The notes under the pieces: generated by a model
What the model was told of the DNA's origin: nothing
Database searches by the model: none
Seen by the model: the letters and a program-made list of their open reading frames with translations, nothing else
Assembly (NCBI GenBank): GCA_021464525.1
Contig: JADRCO010001351.1
Coordinates: 1 to 20,061 of the forward strand
Reading direction: 5' to 3'
Source of the DNA: Rhizophagus sp. LPA8_4_AMF
Lineage: Eukaryota > Glomeromycota > Glomeromycetes > Glomerales > Glomeraceae
DNA: 20,061 bases
Shown: piece after piece, positions 18,753 to 20,061 of the stretch
Layout of the letters: each line of letters opens with the position of its first letter
Position numbering within the stretch: the first letter of the stretch is position 1
Made by a program: the position numbers and the translations under genes

Positions 18753-19065
18753 TTATCCCTTAGTTACTTCCGAATACACCACTGTATACTTTTCTTCGTC
18801 ATCTTTATCATCACATGACCCGACGTTCCCGGATTTTTCTTGTTTCACCCGCGCTTTACGCACTATATCATCGAATCGAGCTAAATATTTATCCGCATAT
18901 GCTTTCGCCTTCTTATTCTTTTCTCTATACTCATCCCAAATTGACGACTTCTGCGCCTTTGCCTTCTCTTCCTCTAATGCACGTTTTTTTCCTTCTAAAA
19001 CTTCTTTGGTCGAAACGACCTTTGATTAAACCCAATTTAACATTTACTTCGTTTAACCATCTCAT
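18753..19065 (-). pseudogene. Charged, helical C-terminal coding relic with probable frameshift
   Basis: The minus-strand frame at 19025-18753 is open for 90 residues with no start codon. It is rich in Lys, Glu, Ala and Asp, with blocks such as KKRALEEEKAKAQKSS, IWDEYREKNKKAKAY and DDKDDEEKYTVVYSEVTKG before TAA. This composition and its GC content are unlike the spacer, so it was probably protein-coding. Immediately upstream, a different frame beginning ATG at 19065 (MRWLNEVNVKLGLIKG) leads into it; a single-base difference at the GG of 19020-19019 would join them. It may instead be a terminal exon. The protein family is not recognised. Plus-strand open frames at 18727-19087 are its shadows. 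Confidence 0.5.
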
Positions 19066-19912
19066 AATAAACTCTAATTCAACATAATATTTATTACTTA
19101 ATACTATTTATTCCAAATTATATTTTCTATTTCCTTTAAAGTACTAATATTATTCTTGGATTTCATTCCTATTAATAAAATCGCAGTTATAAAAGTGTAA
19201 AGTATAGCTCTATTGAAATCATAGTCTTGAAAATTACATTCCTCTTCTATCTCATATTTTTCAAATTATTATATCATGCCCAAACCACAAATTTTTTCTT
19301 TATTTATCCTATGTTTTAATCGTTACCTCCTATCACTAAGTGTATTTCATCACGACCTCCTTATCTATTATCAAATTCTTTATTTTATTTATCTTCTCAT
19401 AATTTCCTTTTATCACATAATCAATCATATCTATTCTATTATAGAATTTTTCTTTTTTTCAACATTAATCATTTCTTCATTAATTCATTTTTAACTCTCA
19501 TAATTATTAACCATATTATAAGGGTTTGAAACTTTTTGTTATTAATTAAATTCTTCCAAAAATTTCAACCGTATCAACTGTTCCTCCTTTAAATTTTTAA
19601 TTTTTATTTTTAGTTATCACCTCATGATCACAAATGATACAATCAAAGATTTTATCATTATTTGATTTATTTGCTAATTAAAGAAATTGTATAATGGTTT
19701 TGATATTTAGAAATCTTCTTTATATTATTGATGCCTTGTTGATTATTATATTATCTGCTATTTTACATGGGATAAGCTTCAAGTCCACCAGGAATTTGTT
19801 ATATGGCCACAAATTACACTAAAAACAATATAAAACAAGAGGCCATTTTCCATGGGGGAGCTATCCATGGTGGTTATCTATATTTACTTATACTGTATAC
19901 TTGGATGATAAT
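19066..19912. other. Pyrimidine-skewed intergenic DNA
   Basis: No gene is supported. Up to about 19560 the plus strand stays pyrimidine-rich, with stop-ridden short frames on the minus strand. The plus frame at 19276-19494 is a Phe/Ile/Leu/Tyr string expected from T-rich DNA and is not called. Confidence 0.45.
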
Positions 19913-20061
19913 GGAGCAAAAGTGATGATAAAAACATAAAGAGACAAATTGATGATAAAAGGAACGAAAGTGGTAATAAGGGAGCGAAAATGATGATGAT
20001 AAAACGTAAAAGGGACGAAATTGATGATGAGGGAGTGAAAGTAGTGATGAGGGAGTGAAAA
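19913..20061 (+). repeat. Degenerate purine-rich minisatellite running off the window
   Basis: Imperfect units of about 19-32 bases follow the pattern GGGACGAAATTGATGATGA, with variants GGGAGTGAAAGTAGTGATGA and GGAACGAAAGTGGTAATAA. The array becomes more regular toward the window edge and continues beyond it. The plus strand is almost purely purine plus T, the opposite skew to the preceding kilobase. No coding role is claimed. Confidence 0.7.

Noticed and set aside
18243-19494. Plus-strand Phe/Leu/Ser/Ile-rich frames (18243-18479, 18727-19087, 19276-19494)
   Set aside because: They arise from pyrimidine skew; the 18727-19087 frames are shadows of the minus-strand charged relic.
1-20061. CRISPR array, bacterial operons or Shine-Dalgarno sites
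   Set aside because: No regularly spaced identical repeats with unique spacers, and the genes are clearly spliced eukaryotic genes.

Overview
The window looks like nuclear DNA of an arbuscular mycorrhizal fungus (Glomeromycotina, Rhizophagus-like). The signs are strong AT richness, short spliceosomal introns of 65-105 nt, long gene-poor spacers with miniature transposons, a serine/threonine kinase of the kind greatly expanded in these fungi, and AIG1/GIMAP-type GTPases. The organism is inferred from style and family recognition, not from a database match. All three convincing genes lie on the minus strand, and all need splicing to be read correctly.

Layout. 1-1025 is spacer. 1026-3237 is a five-exon protein kinase with an N-terminal array of 13-residue repeats and a CxxC pair. 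3364-3484 is a 121-bp hAT-type MITE with a perfect 8-bp target duplication, just upstream of the kinase TATA box; a second MITE lies at 3969-4156. 4157-9859 is a long AT-rich spacer with repeat fragments. 9875-12265 is a seven-exon gene encoding an AIG1 GTPase, a long charged coiled coil and a hedgehog-type Hint (Hog) autoprocessing domain. 12893-13381 holds palindromic elements, one split by another hAT-type MITE. 14447-16055 is a tandem paralogue of the GTPase gene with the same first four intron positions, but it ends in a Cys-aa-Leu prenylation-type tail instead of a Hint domain. 16056-20061 is spacer with two minus-strand coding relics and a purine-rich minisatellite at the edge.

The most interesting system is the GTPase pair. 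Both proteins have an AIG1 G domain followed by a coiled-coil stalk. One ends in a polybasic stretch and a Gly-Cys-Phe Hint junction, where hedgehog-type chemistry would cleave and could attach a sterol to the new C-terminal glycine. The other ends in Cys-Arg-Ile-Leu, a candidate geranylgeranylation box. I infer that the duplicates reach membranes by two different C-terminal lipidation routes. The pair also shows gene-structure curiosities: an 8-nt first coding exon in both, and a GC-AG intron in one where the other has GT-AG. The kinase is probably an independent signalling gene; nothing in the sequence links it to the GTPases.
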